From: Hahella chejuensis KCTC 2396 | GTDB taxonomy: Bacteria; Pseudomonadota; Gammaproteobacteria; Pseudomonadales; Oleiphilaceae | Direction: 5' to 3' | DNA length: 64,000 nucleotides | Assembly: GCF_000012985.1 (NCBI RefSeq) | Contig: NC_007645.1 | Coordinates: 1,426,001 to 1,490,000, forward strand | In this document: positions 43,490-53,109 of the stretch, one piece after another | Layout of the letters: every line of letters starts with the position of its first letter | Position numbering within the stretch: the first letter of the stretch is position 1 | Position numbers and translations under genes: made by a program | Notes under the pieces: generated by a model | Seen by the model: only the letters and a program-made list of their open reading frames with translations | Databases searched by the model: none | What the model was told of the DNA's origin: nothing

Positions 43490-44620
43490 ATGTCCGATCC
43501 AGTCACTACTTCTTTTGACCTTGAGTGTCGCAACGTCAGTAAGAATTTCGCTGCGTTTACCGCCGTGGACGACGTGTCCTTCCAAATCCCTCAAGGCAGC
43601 TTTTTCTCTATTCTGGGCCCTTCCGGGTGCGGCAAGACTACTTTGTTGCGCATGTTGGCGGGATTTCAACATCCGGATTCAGGGGACATCCTTATCAAGG
43701 GGCGCTCCGTTCTGGATACGCCGCCGAACAAACGGCCGGTGAATATGGTGTTCCAACACCTGGCGTTGTTCCCCAACATGACGGTGGCGGAAAACGTGGC
43801 TTATGGCTTACGCCGTAGAAAAGCGCCGCGTCATGAGATTGAATCGGCGGTGACGGATATGTTGGCGCGGGTAGGGCTGCCGGACTCGGGCGGCAAGCGT
43901 ATTGAGCAGTTGTCCGGCGGACAAAAGCAGCGTATCGCCATCGCCCGTTGTCTGGTGCTGAAGCCGGATGTTTTGCTGCTGGATGAACCGCTGGGGGCGC
44001 TGGACTTGAAATTGCGTGAGCAAATGAAAGTAGAGCTGAAACACCTGCAGGAAAAGTTCGGCACCACCTTTGTCTATATCACCCACGACCAATCCGAAGC
44101 ATTGGTGATGTCCGACCATATTGCGGTGATGAATAAAGGGCGATTCGAGCAAGTCGGCACGCCGCAGGAACTGTATTACCAGCCTGATACGGCCTTTGTC
44201 GCCAGCTTTGTCGGCGACAGCAACTGCTGGCGCGGAACCCTGATCAGCCGTGACTCAGAAGGCGCGGTCATTCGCACGGCGAGCGGCTTGCAGTTTCATG
44301 TGGAGGGGGCGCTGGCGAATCTGCAGCAAGGACAGGAGGCGCAGGTTTACTTGCGGCCTGAGGCGGTGAAAATCGAATTGACGTCCCCCACGTCGCATGG
44401 CGATGCAAGCCTTGGTTGCGGAGGGGAAAACCGTTTCGGCGGCGTGGTGGACGCGGTGTTGTTCGATGGCGCCCGCAGTCAGGTGCAGGTGAGCCTGGAT
44501 CAATCCAGCGAGTCCATTTCCGTGGCGCTGCCGCAAACGCCCATGTTCCACAATATTGGTAAAGGCCAGCGGGTGCAGTTGTCCTGGGCGGCTGGCCAAT
44601 GTAGCTGTTTTCCAGCGTAA
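43490..44620 (+). CDS. Polyamine-type ABC transporter ATPase (PotA-like)
   Basis: 376 residues. Walker A GPSGCGKTTLLRML, Q-loop VNMVFQHLALFPNM, signature LSGGQKQRIAIAR, Walker B VLLLDEPLGALD and the switch His in ITHDQSEALVMSD. A C-terminal TOBE domain (about 275-370) has VYLRPEAVKIE. It energises uptake through the two permeases encoded downstream, ten bases away. Confidence 0.94.
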   Translation: MSDPVTTSFDLECRNVSKNFAAFTAVDDVSFQIPQGSFFSILGPSGCGKTTLLRMLAGFQHPDSGDILIKGRSVLDTPPNKRPVNMVFQHLALFPNMTVAENVAYGLRRRKAPRHEIESAVTDMLARVGLPDSGGKRIEQLSGGQKQRIAIARCLVLKPDVLLLDEPLGALDLKLREQMKVELKHLQEKFGTTFVYITHDQSEALVMSDHIAVMNKGRFEQVGTPQELYYQPDTAFVASFVGDSNCWRGTLISRDSEGAVIRTASGLQFHVEGALANLQQGQEAQVYLRPEAVKIELTSPTSHGDASLGCGGENRFGGVVDAVLFDGARSQVQVSLDQSSESISVALPQTPMFHNIGKGQRVQLSWAAGQCSCFPA

Positions 44621-44629
44621 GGGGACGCC

Positions 44630-45490
44630 ATGAAACCCCAACACTTCAAATTCGGTCTGGCGTTGCTGCTGACGCCGATTCTGCTATGGCTGACACTGCT
44701 GATTGCGCTGCCTCATGTGGATATGGCGCTGATCTCTCTGCGTGAGCGCGTGTCCGCCGGGACCTACGCATTCAGTTGGAGCAACTATACCGCCTTCTTC
44801 ACGGAGCCCCTGTATTGGCGCACTTTCGCGCGCACGGCGGTGATGTCGATCATGGCGACCGCGTTGACGTTGCTTATCGCATTTCCGATTTCGTTTTACA
44901 TCGCCAAGGTGGCGCGGGGCAGACTGCGGCCATTGCTGTTTCTGTTGTGTCTGGTGCCGTTCTGGGTCAGTGAGCTGGTGCGGACCTACGGTTGGATGAT
45001 CCTGTTGCGGGAAACCGGCGTGCTCAGCTCCCTGCTGCAATGGCTGGGCTGGGTGGACGGCCCGGTGGAGATGTTGTATCAGGACGCCACCATCATGGTG
45101 GGACTGGTGTATACCTCCATGCTGTTTATGGTGGTGCCGCTGGTGTCGACTTTGGATAGCCTCGACGACAGCCTGATTGAAGCGGCTTATGACCTGGGCG
45201 CGGGGCACTGGCGGGTCATGCGCGATGTGGTGATTCCCCATGCGGCGCCCGGCATCGTCAGCGGTTGCATCGTAGTGTTTATGCTGACGCTGGGTAATTA
45301 CCTGACCCCGACTTTGCTGGGCGGCAAAGACAGTCTCTGGTTCACCGAACAGATCTACACCCAGTTCATTACCCGTTTCAATTGGGAGCAAGGTTCCGCT
45401 TTTGGAATATTGCTGCTGATCCTGTCTTCGTTGATTGTCTGGATTGGGTTGCGCCTGTCGCGCCAGTCATTCACCAAAGTGATGAGCTAA
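44630..45490 (+). CDS. ABC transporter permease (PotB-like)
   Basis: 286 residues, six membrane helices. The coupling-helix motif EAAYDLGAGHWRVMRDVVIP and the PotB-type LVPFWVSELVRTYGWMILL identify it as the first permease of a spermidine/putrescine-class importer. It would pair with the product of the following gene. Confidence 0.92.
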   Translation: MKPQHFKFGLALLLTPILLWLTLLIALPHVDMALISLRERVSAGTYAFSWSNYTAFFTEPLYWRTFARTAVMSIMATALTLLIAFPISFYIAKVARGRLRPLLFLLCLVPFWVSELVRTYGWMILLRETGVLSSLLQWLGWVDGPVEMLYQDATIMVGLVYTSMLFMVVPLVSTLDSLDDSLIEAAYDLGAGHWRVMRDVVIPHAAPGIVSGCIVVFMLTLGNYLTPTLLGGKDSLWFTEQIYTQFITRFNWEQGSAFGILLLILSSLIVWIGLRLSRQSFTKVMS

Positions 45491-45500
45491 GGAGTTTTTC

Positions 45501-46355
45501 ATGCTGGCTTCAATCCCATCCAGCCGTTACTTCCGCGGCGCTTATCACGCCTATGTGGCGGCGTTCTTTGTTTATCTGGCGGCGCCGCTAACCGTGGTGG
45601 CGGTGTTTGCGTTCAATGACTCTCTGTTTCCGGCGATGCCCTGGAAAGGCGCAACCCTGGGCTGGTTTCTGGGAGAAAAATCGCCCCAGCTTGGTATCTT
45701 TCATGACACCGAATTGCTGGAGAGTATTCTGGTGAGTTTGCAGGTGGCGGTGTGCACCACGGTAGTCAGTCTGGCGCTGGCCACCTGCAACGCGTTTCTG
45801 TTTGAGCGCCATGACTTTCCCGGCAAAAATCTGCTGTATGTGCTGATGCTGACGCCCCTGGTGATCCCCGGTGTGATTCTGGGGGTGTCAGTCCTGGTGT
45901 TCAGCAGCAGCATCGCCAACTGGGTGGAGGAAACTTTCTCCTATGATCTGGAAGTGCTGCGGCCAGGACTGGTCCTGGTAGTGATCGGGCAGTTTGCATT
46001 TATCACCACTATCGCCACTCTGGTGATTTCAGCGCGGCTGCGCAAGTTCGACGTCAGCCTGGAGGAGGCGGCGCTGAATCTGGGAGCGTCGCACTTTGAC
46101 GTATTGCGCACCATTACGCTGCCGTTCCTGAAGCCGGCGCTGGTCGGCGCCGGCATCGTCAGTTTTCTGATGTCCTTCGAAAACTTCAACACCACGTTGA
46201 TGCTGGTGGGATCGGACGCGCCTTTGACCATCGCCATGTTCGACCGTTTGCGGGAAGGTTCAACGCCGGTGCTGAACGCGGTGTCTCTGTTGTTGATGGC
46301 GGGGTCCGGCGGACTGGCTGCGTTGTCGATCTTCGTGCGGCGTAAGGAAAACTAG
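45501..46355 (+). CDS. ABC transporter permease (PotC-like)
   Basis: 284 residues with six membrane helices. EEAALNLGASHFDVLRTITL is the EAA loop contacting the ATPase; LAVVAVFAFNDS-like N-terminal helix and LTPLVIPGVILGVSVLVF are typical. AAGGAG precedes the start 11 bases after the PotB-like stop. A hairpin AAGGGGAAA/TTTCCCCTT (46385-46407) lies just after the gene but lacks a T-run. Confidence 0.92.
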   Translation: MLASIPSSRYFRGAYHAYVAAFFVYLAAPLTVVAVFAFNDSLFPAMPWKGATLGWFLGEKSPQLGIFHDTELLESILVSLQVAVCTTVVSLALATCNAFLFERHDFPGKNLLYVLMLTPLVIPGVILGVSVLVFSSSIANWVEETFSYDLEVLRPGLVLVVIGQFAFITTIATLVISARLRKFDVSLEEAALNLGASHFDVLRTITLPFLKPALVGAGIVSFLMSFENFNTTLMLVGSDAPLTIAMFDRLREGSTPVLNAVSLLLMAGSGGLAALSIFVRRKEN

Positions 46356-46448
46356 TCGGCGGCTGACGGCGGAGAAGTGAATATAAGGGGAAAACCAGTT
46401 TCCCCTTGGCGGGGTGGCTAATGTCGCCACCGGGAATGTAAAAGGCGT

Positions 46449-46472
46449 AAAAAAAGGCTGCAAAGGCAGCCT
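46449..46472 (-). terminator. Intrinsic terminator of the CHAD gene
   Basis: Read on the minus strand: AGGCTGC, loop CTTT, GCAGCCT, then a run of seven T including the stem end. It lies about 150 bases after the CHAD-protein stop codon. Confidence 0.88.
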
Positions 46473-46618
46473 GAATGTCGCTCTAAAACTTGGTGATCGC
46501 TGTTTAAGGAAGCCGAATGTTTACAGAGCCTTCTTCTCAGTGGCCGAACCGCGTGGAAATCCTTTCCGGCCACTGTTGGAATCAGTGTAGAAGGGGATCG
46601 TTGCAGACAGATGACAGG

Positions 46619-47488
46619 TCAGGAAACCTGTTTTCTTATCAAATCCCTGAACTTGTCGTCCTTATCAGCGAAGCGGCGCGAGGCCTGTTGGTCCACTTTT
46701 TCCCATAACGCCTGCTGTGCGGCGCTCAATTCCAGACGTATCTGCTCGCGTCCGCTGACGTCTGTATCCGTGACGGCGTGCTCCAGCAGATTCAGGTCGT
46801 TGGCGTCGCCCAGGCCTTCGGTGACTTTTTTCAGGCCGTTGTGAAGGCGGCGCAGCGATTTATTCCAAACGGGCTTGATCACGCGCAGCGCGTACATCAG
46901 GTCCTTCAGCCGCTTACGCAACTCATGACGGTCTTCCGCGTCGATGCCTCCCCGAACCCGCCGAAACTCGGCTTGGCCTTGCCGATACAGGCGCGCCAGA
47001 CGCATGCAGAACCAGTCGGCGTCAATGTCGCCGGACCAGGGACGCTGTTGCAACAGGTCTTTGTGTTGCAGCAACAGGCAGTTGGCTTCTTGTAGCCGCG
47101 TTTGGGTCTTTTCCTGGTCTGGCGGCGGCGCGCGCTCCGCTTCTTCCTTAATGAGCACGCCGATTTTATCGATGTCCGGGTGTGACGGCAGGGAGGCTGC
47201 GAATTCGCTCCAGACGTTGACCATGACAAAACGGTCGCGGTGTGGGGCGAGAATATGGGCGGTGGAGCTCAGCGTCTGTCTCAGGTCGTCGTGGACCTCA
47301 AGGCAAACCGGCTTGAGCAGTCTTAACAGTGCGCGCAATTCCTTGATCAACTTGCGGGCGTTGTGCACCGCGGAGTCAAAGTCGAAACGGGTTCTGATCA
47401 GCTCCAGCGCCAGGTCGTTGATCAGGCTCTCCAGATAGCGCTGCAGCTCCTGCTCCAGTGGCTTGTCGAAACGCGTTTGATAACGCAT
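46619..47488 (-). CDS. CHAD-domain protein
   Basis: 289 residues from ATG 47488; a TTG at 47515 would add nine residues. The all-helical CHAD fold shows conserved basic and His residues: SAVHNARKLIKELRALLRLL and RHELRKRLKDLMYALRVIKP. These bind polyphosphate, and family members associate with polyphosphate granules. No CYTH domain or polyphosphate kinase is adjacent. Confidence 0.85.
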   Translation of the reverse strand: MRYQTRFDKPLEQELQRYLESLINDLALELIRTRFDFDSAVHNARKLIKELRALLRLLKPVCLEVHDDLRQTLSSTAHILAPHRDRFVMVNVWSEFAASLPSHPDIDKIGVLIKEEAERAPPPDQEKTQTRLQEANCLLLQHKDLLQQRPWSGDIDADWFCMRLARLYRQGQAEFRRVRGGIDAEDRHELRKRLKDLMYALRVIKPVWNKSLRRLHNGLKKVTEGLGDANDLNLLEHAVTDTDVSGREQIRLELSAAQQALWEKVDQQASRRFADKDDKFRDLIRKQVS

Positions 47489-47635
47489 AAGAGTGTGATT
47501 TCCAGAGTTAAACAAGTCATTCCTTTAGGGCGTTCCCAGAGCAACGATATCACCCCGCGTGGCGGGCTGTCTGCATGAGACTATACTTAAGGTGTTTCTT
47601 CTCAGACCATGACACCGACTAACGGGGCCGGCTAC

Positions 47636-48433
47636 ATGTCGTTGTATTTGACAAAGGCGCGTCAAGCAGTAGGGTGCGCCTTGTGCCTGATTCTGCTCAG
47701 CGGCTGGGCTGCAGCGGTGGAATATACTCTGGTGACAGGGAAGGATTCATATCCCCCTTTCAGCGGGGAAGATCTGCCTAATGGCGGTTTGGTGACGGAG
47801 ATTATTCAAGCCGTCCTGGCGCGCAGCGGCGTGGGCGTCAAGATCGAATATCTGCCCTGGAACCGGGGGTTTCGTCTGGCGGAGGCGGGAGACGTGCTGG
47901 GTACATTTCCCTATGTCAAAGACCGCGATCGCTTGGACGCCTTTCACTTTTCTTCGCCTTTGTATGTGACGGTGGAGCTGTTCTTCGTTCGTCGCGACGA
48001 GGATATCAAGTATGCGAGCGATGAAGATCTTGCCGGGCTGGTGCTATGCCGTCCATTGGGTTATAGCCTGGAGAGCGTACAACCGTTGCTGGATAAGGGC
48101 GTCGTCAAGCTTTGGACTCCCAATGACCTGGAAACCTGCTTCCAGCTGCTGGAAAGCAAACGCGTGCATCTGGTGCCGATTGGGGTGAGAGTAGGGCGCT
48201 CGACCACCGAGCGTCTGTTCGGAGACTCTGAACATTTCCGGGTACTCTCCAAACCCTTACAGGTCAACGGTTTACACCTCATCATTTCCCGCCGTCGCGC
48301 GGACGCGAAAACCATTATGACGGACTTCAATAAAACGCTGTCGGAGATGTGGAAGGAAGGGGTGATCAGAAAGATTTACGACAAGCACCACACGCAGATG
48401 CCGACGGATGAACTGTTAAAAGCGGCGCCTTAG
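47636..48433 (+). CDS. Periplasmic substrate-binding protein, family 3 type
   Basis: About 265 residues from ATG 47636, giving signal peptide VGCALCLILLSGWAAA; an ATG at 47609 adds nine residues. GLVTEIIQAVLARSGVGVKI, YLPWNRGFRLAEAGDVLGTF and VGRSTTERLFGDSEHFRVLS match orphan binding proteins widespread in marine Gammaproteobacteria. No transporter genes adjoin. It is distantly similar to the protein at 37625-38401. Confidence 0.82.
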   Translation: MSLYLTKARQAVGCALCLILLSGWAAAVEYTLVTGKDSYPPFSGEDLPNGGLVTEIIQAVLARSGVGVKIEYLPWNRGFRLAEAGDVLGTFPYVKDRDRLDAFHFSSPLYVTVELFFVRRDEDIKYASDEDLAGLVLCRPLGYSLESVQPLLDKGVVKLWTPNDLETCFQLLESKRVHLVPIGVRVGRSTTERLFGDSEHFRVLSKPLQVNGLHLIISRRRADAKTIMTDFNKTLSEMWKEGVIRKIYDKHHTQMPTDELLKAAP

Positions 48434-48440
48434 GCGCCGC
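48422..48440 (-). terminator. Terminator hairpin for the minus-strand gene
   Basis: GCGGCGCC, loop TAA, GGCGCCGC followed by TTTT on the minus strand. It lies inside the last codons of the convergent binding-protein gene, so it can serve both transcripts. Confidence 0.65.
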
Positions 48441-48452
48441 GTGTCAGAATGG

Positions 48453-50780
48453 CTAGCGACAATCCGCGCAGAGCAACACACCCTTCTGTCCTGGAGAAGG
48501 CAATTCAATCTCGCTGTCAGAAGAACTCATGGATAAGTATCCGCCTCTGGCGTTGGAAATACCTTTCGGCCAGGAGTAGGTCAGGTCGACGGCGCAAGCG
48601 CCGCCGGGAGGCAACTGCATGGCGTACTGGCCGTTACTGGCGTTGCTGATGCAAGTAGACGACAGGCCGTAGGTCCCCCAGCTTCTTTTAGCGACAATCT
48701 CATCCACATAGAGGAGTTGCAGTGCGAGGTTGGCGTTCTTGCCGCCCTGGTTGGCGAACGTCAGCGTGCGGCTGCATTTCTTACCGGGGTTGCATCCGTC
48801 CAGCATGATTTCACCCACACCGGCGCTGTTTACGTCCAACCCCTCAACCGTTACTTTTGAACTAAGGGTCGGTTTGAACTCAGGGCTGAAGAACGTCAGA
48901 TTGCTGGCGCGATCCCGGGTTCTGATGCGGACTTTGTAGGTCGCATCCGGCTTCCAGGTCCAGTTCGCGGCGAACACAAGCGAGTTGGTTCCACTCTTCT
49001 GAGCGTAGTTGGGCGTAAGATTGGTTACCAGAGTATTACCCTGGTATAAATCCAGGCTCACCTGACTGCTCTCGCCAGTCCAACGCCAGATGACGCTCAG
49101 CTTTTCCCCGGAAGAGACGGGAGGGACGATCAGCATTTCCGGCTTTTTCAGCTCAAAAGCTGGGCTCAGGCTCTTTTTACCTGGGTTCAGGTTGTCGCTG
49201 ACGCGGATTTTGTACTCGCCCACCTGGTTGTAGGTCGCGTTCCAAACCAGGGAGTTGACGCCGTCGTTAAGCCCGCCACTGGATGTGATCGTCTTGATTT
49301 TGGCTTCATTGCTGGCTTTGACCAGATCTACGGAAGCGTAGCTGCCTGCGTCAAAGCACTCGGCGCGCCAGCTGATTGGCAGCTTTTGCCCAACGAAAGC
49401 CGGATTCGCCGCACTGACGTCACTGATGCTAGTGGGGCAGGGCGGTTCTCTGTCCCAGGTGGCGGTAATGTCGTAGGCGACGCCATTGAGCACGTCCAAC
49501 TGGCCGGAATATTCCGAGTTGGTGGAACGGTCCGCAGTGACAGAAGTGGCGTTTTCAACGCTGACGTACCACTCGCCATAGGTCAGGTTGTCGATCTGCA
49601 GCGTCTTGTAGTTCCCGGCGTCAGTGAGCGCCACATCGGCGTTACTGGCGAAGGCGGGCTCGCCTTTTTTCAGATACAGGTTAAAGTCGTAGCCATACTC
49701 GCCGTTCAGCTCGATGGTCAGGTACTTCTTGCGCGGATCTTCAACGTTGATCTTGAAGTGGTGATACTGCTTGTCGCCGATCTTGATATGGCTGGCGTCG
49801 TAGTGCCCGGTGTTCTCATCCATATAGCGAGTGCGCCCGTTTTCCAAATCGCCTTTGATGCGCACCTGGGGCGTATAGCTCCCGTCCAGACTGCCTTTGA
49901 TCGCCAGCGCGTACATGGCTTTCGTCAACTCCTCGGCTTCTTCCTGGTGGCTAAGCTCAGGATGTCGACCGCTCAGCACTAAGGTTCCGCTATGAGGATT
50001 ATTGGGATCGCGCCAGCTCCAGACCGCTGGATATTGGTTTGTCCACCCCAGTATCTCGACGCCTTCAGGATACTGGTTGGACTGTGATTTGAATATGTAA
50101 CCACCGCCTAAGCTCATAATATTGGGAACTTCTCTATACCCGAGCGCATCGGCAATGGTGTCCGTCAGGTACACTGTCTCGGAGGAGTCCGGCAGGGGCA
50201 GGCTTTGACCGGGATATAACTTCAAGCTGCTAGCGTCGTCATCCGCTAGGCCGGCTCCAGCACAAAAGCCTGTATATCCGCCACCATTTTGTATGAACTG
50301 CTGGATATTCTGGGCGCCGGTGCGTAGAACGGGACTGGTGGAGCCTTTCAGGAGTCTGGCGTGAACGCTACCGCCACTCGGCTTTGTTGGTGTCCTTAAA
50401 AATGAAGCCGCGCCGATATTCAACATACGATAACGGGGCGCGCCATCGGGATACAGAAGACGACCATTAAGATCGATATCCGAGCCAATGAACTTCTCTA
50501 CGAAGGCTTGTCTGTCTTCCTCGTCCACTTCACCGGTCAAGATGTCGTAGGCGCGATAACTCAACGTCTCATAGGACAGACCAAGGGACTCAAAGTGTCT
50601 GGCAGGCGAGGCGGAAATGCCGGGGCCGCCGTCGATCAGGACGTCTTTATAAAAGCCCTCTCCCGCCGGAATGGGGATATTGGTCAATTGGTCTGCGTTG
50701 GCCTGACTGGCGAGGAGCAGGGAGGAAACGAGTATTTTCAGCGGTAGTCCAACCGCGTTTTTATAAGAGCGTGCTTGCAT
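48453..50780 (-). CDS. Large secreted protein: amidotransferase-like (BPL_N) domain, PPC domain and Ig-like repeats
   Basis: 775 residues with a signal peptide (LPLKILVSSLLLASQANA). Residues about 45-290 resemble the N-terminal domain of eukaryotic-type biotin-protein ligases and class I glutamine amidotransferases, with FIQNGGGYTGFCAGAGL as the nucleophile-elbow region and LSGRHPELSHQEEAEEL near the putative His. Residues about 340-420 form a pre-peptidase C-terminal domain (HHFKINVEDPRKKYLTIELN, GEWYVSVENAT). Then come beta-sandwich repeats (LVWNATYNQVGEYKIRVSDN and LVFAANWTWKPDATYKVRIR) and a Cys-containing C-terminal domain (LDGCNPGKKCSRTLTFANQG). Its substrate is unknown; biotin ligase activity is not expected. 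Confidence 0.8.
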   Translation of the reverse strand: MQARSYKNAVGLPLKILVSSLLLASQANADQLTNIPIPAGEGFYKDVLIDGGPGISASPARHFESLGLSYETLSYRAYDILTGEVDEEDRQAFVEKFIGSDIDLNGRLLYPDGAPRYRMLNIGAASFLRTPTKPSGGSVHARLLKGSTSPVLRTGAQNIQQFIQNGGGYTGFCAGAGLADDDASSLKLYPGQSLPLPDSSETVYLTDTIADALGYREVPNIMSLGGGYIFKSQSNQYPEGVEILGWTNQYPAVWSWRDPNNPHSGTLVLSGRHPELSHQEEAEELTKAMYALAIKGSLDGSYTPQVRIKGDLENGRTRYMDENTGHYDASHIKIGDKQYHHFKINVEDPRKKYLTIELNGEYGYDFNLYLKKGEPAFASNADVALTDAGNYKTLQIDNLTYGEWYVSVENATSVTADRSTNSEYSGQLDVLNGVAYDITATWDREPPCPTSISDVSAANPAFVGQKLPISWRAECFDAGSYASVDLVKASNEAKIKTITSSGGLNDGVNSLVWNATYNQVGEYKIRVSDNLNPGKKSLSPAFELKKPEMLIVPPVSSGEKLSVIWRWTGESSQVSLDLYQGNTLVTNLTPNYAQKSGTNSLVFAANWTWKPDATYKVRIRTRDRASNLTFFSPEFKPTLSSKVTVEGLDVNSAGVGEIMLDGCNPGKKCSRTLTFANQGGKNANLALQLLYVDEIVAKRSWGTYGLSSTCISNASNGQYAMQLPPGGACAVDLTYSWPKGISNARGGYLSMSSSDSEIELPSPGQKGVLLCADCR

Positions 50781-50957
50781 AATGATTCCCTAAATTAAGC
50801 AATGAAGATATCAACCGTCGATGTCTTAGCAGGCTGGCGCCGGTACGTGAGAGATCTCTCGATTGGGTTTCAGCGCTTTCAATGATAGGGAGGGCGAGAG
50901 CGGCGGGATTGTAAAAATATGACGTTAGTTACAGGTCGGTGATCATAGAGCAGGAAA

Positions 50958-50976
50958 GGCGGGTTTAAGGCCCGCC
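50958..50976 (-). terminator. Likely terminator of the Nudix gene
   Basis: GGCGGG, seven-base loop, CCCGCC, followed by TTTCC on the minus strand, 40 bases after the Nudix stop. Confidence 0.55.
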
Positions 50977-51015
50977 GATACGGAGTGTTCAAAAGAGTGA
51001 TGCGAAAGAGGACTA

Positions 51016-51510
51016 TTAGAGCGCCAGTAATCCCTGTTTGCTCAACCAATCACGCACCGCGAGGCCGGCGCCGAAGTTCCAGGGTTTGAGTTTTTCCGGC
51101 GGGATGCGTTTGTATTCGGCGAGTTCGTCGCCCAGTTGAATATCCCCATTACAGCGGACATGGAACGCCAGGATCAGTTGGTTCTGCTCATGGAACGCGT
51201 AATAGCCGATAAAAGTGGCGCTTTCACCGGTCAAGCCAAGTTCTTCGGAGACTTCACGCAGGGCGCAGCGTTCAGGCGATTCCCCTGACTCCAGAAAACC
51301 GGTTTGGATGGACAGCATGCCTTGCGGCCAGGTTTTATTACGGGCGAGGATGATGTCGCCCTCATGCTCCACCAACATCGCTACGACCGGCGTCGGGTTG
51401 TCCCAGTGCACAAAGTCGCAGCCATCGGAAGCGCAGCAGCGCCGCGCTTTACCGTCTATTTGACGGGTAGTGAGGTTGTCGCCGCAGAGAGGACAGAAAT
51501 GGAAGTTCAT
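51016..51510 (-). CDS. Nudix hydrolase with N-terminal zinc ribbon
   Basis: 164 residues. The zinc ribbon (FCPLCGDNL and RCCASDGC) precedes a complete Nudix box, GFLESGESPERCALREVSEE followed by LG. This layout resembles the C-terminal half of NudC NAD(H) diphosphatase but lacks its SQPWPFPxS motif, so another nucleoside-diphosphate substrate is likely. It follows the spoVR gene by 33 bases and may belong to that operon. Confidence 0.85.
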   Translation of the reverse strand: MNFHFCPLCGDNLTTRQIDGKARRCCASDGCDFVHWDNPTPVVAMLVEHEGDIILARNKTWPQGMLSIQTGFLESGESPERCALREVSEELGLTGESATFIGYYAFHEQNQLILAFHVRCNGDIQLGDELAEYKRIPPEKLKPWNFGAGLAVRDWLSKQGLLAL

Positions 51511-51543
51511 GGCCGCCGGCTCCAGGCTGAACGGTCGGCGGCG

Positions 51544-53109
51544 TCAGTCATGAGAGTCACCCTCCTCTTCCTCGCCATGTTGCGGGCAGCTGAAGCTGCG
51601 CAACGTTACCTCTCCATCCACGGAATGGAGATGGATATCGAAGCCCCACAGGCGGTGGACGTGACGCAGTACTTCATATACGTCTTTTTCGTACAGAGGG
51701 ACGCGATCAAAGGGCGTATGCCGCAGCGTCAACGAACGATCGCCGCGTACGTCCACGTCCCATACCTGAATATTCGGGTCGCGATAGCTCAGGTTGTACT
51801 GTCGCGCCAATTGCTCGCGCACGGCGCGATAGCCGTTGTCGTCATGAATGGCGGTGACGTGGTACTCGCTGTCCATCTCGTCGTCCAGAATATTGAAGAA
51901 CTTGAAGTCGCGAATCACTTTCGGCGACAGGAACTGCAGGATGAAACTCTCATCCTTGAAGTTGCGCATGGCGAAGTGCAGCGTCTCCAGCCAGTCTGAG
52001 CCGGCGATATCCGGGAACCAGGCTTTGTCCTCCTCGGTGGGCTCCTGACAGATGCGTTTGATGTCCTGGAACATGGCGAAGCCCAGCGCATAGGGGTTGA
52101 GGCCGCTGTACCAGGGGCTGTCGAAAGGCGGCTGATACACGACGGAAGTGTGGCTTTGCAGGAATTCCAGCATGAAGCCGTCGGTGACCAGCCCTTTGTC
52201 GTACAGGGTATTAAGCAGGGTGTAGTGCCAGAAGGTGGCCCAGCCCTCGTTCATGACCTGCGTTTGGCGTTGGGGATAGAAATACTGCGCGATCTTGCGC
52301 ACGATGCGCACGATTTCCCGCTGCCAGGGCTCCAGCAGGGGCGCGTTTTTCTCAATGAAATAAAGAATGTTTTCCTGTGGCTCCGAGGGAAAACGGCGTT
52401 TCTTTTGGGCTTCTTTCTCCCCGGGTTTGGAAGGGATGGTGCGCCACAGGTCGTTGACCTGCTTCTGCATGTACTCTTCCCGATCCCGCTGCCGGCGTTC
52501 TTCTTCCGCTGCGGAAATGGGAGCAGGGCGTTTATAGCGGTCCACTCCATGGTTCATGATGGCGTGACAGGAGTCCAGAATCTGCTCCACCGCTTCGACC
52601 CCATGACGCTGTTCGCACTGGGCGATGTAGTTCTTGGCGAAGATCAGGTAGTCGATGATCGCGCTGGCGTCAGTCCAGGTGCGGAACAGGTAATTGCCCT
52701 TGAAAAAGGAGTTATGTCCGTAACAAGCGTGGGCGATAACCAGCGCCTGCATCATCACGGTGTTTTCTTCCATGAGGTAAGCGATGCAGGGGTTGGAGTT
52801 GATGACGATTTCGTAGGCCAGACCCATCTGGCCCCGTTTGTAGAGTTTCTCTGTCTGCAGAAACTGCTTGCCGAACGACCAGTGGTGATATCCCACCGGC
52901 ATGCCCACGGAAGAGTAAGCGTCCATCATCTGTTCGGCGCTGATGATCTCTACCTGGTTGGGGTAGGTATCCAGCCCATACTCTTCCGCGCATTTGCGAA
53001 TTTCTTCGTCATAACGGTTGATCAGCTCGAAGGTCCATTCGGAACCTTCGGATATAGGCCTGCGATCCGCAGGCGGAGCGGCGTTGGTATGTTCAATCGC
53101 TTCAGGCAT
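51544..53109 (-). CDS. ycgB: SpoVR family protein (YcgB)
   Basis: 521 residues. Typical SpoVR blocks: [85 protein letters not shown]. His and Glu residues in these blocks suggest a metal site. Despite the name, in non-sporulators it is a stress or starvation gene co-expressed with yeaG and yeaH. Its start overlaps the yeaH stop by eight bases. Confidence 0.95.
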   Translation of the reverse strand: MPEAIEHTNAAPPADRRPISEGSEWTFELINRYDEEIRKCAEEYGLDTYPNQVEIISAEQMMDAYSSVGMPVGYHHWSFGKQFLQTEKLYKRGQMGLAYEIVINSNPCIAYLMEENTVMMQALVIAHACYGHNSFFKGNYLFRTWTDASAIIDYLIFAKNYIAQCEQRHGVEAVEQILDSCHAIMNHGVDRYKRPAPISAAEEERRQRDREEYMQKQVNDLWRTIPSKPGEKEAQKKRRFPSEPQENILYFIEKNAPLLEPWQREIVRIVRKIAQYFYPQRQTQVMNEGWATFWHYTLLNTLYDKGLVTDGFMLEFLQSHTSVVYQPPFDSPWYSGLNPYALGFAMFQDIKRICQEPTEEDKAWFPDIAGSDWLETLHFAMRNFKDESFILQFLSPKVIRDFKFFNILDDEMDSEYHVTAIHDDNGYRAVREQLARQYNLSYRDPNIQVWDVDVRGDRSLTLRHTPFDRVPLYEKDVYEVLRHVHRLWGFDIHLHSVDGEVTLRSFSCPQHGEEEEGDSHD

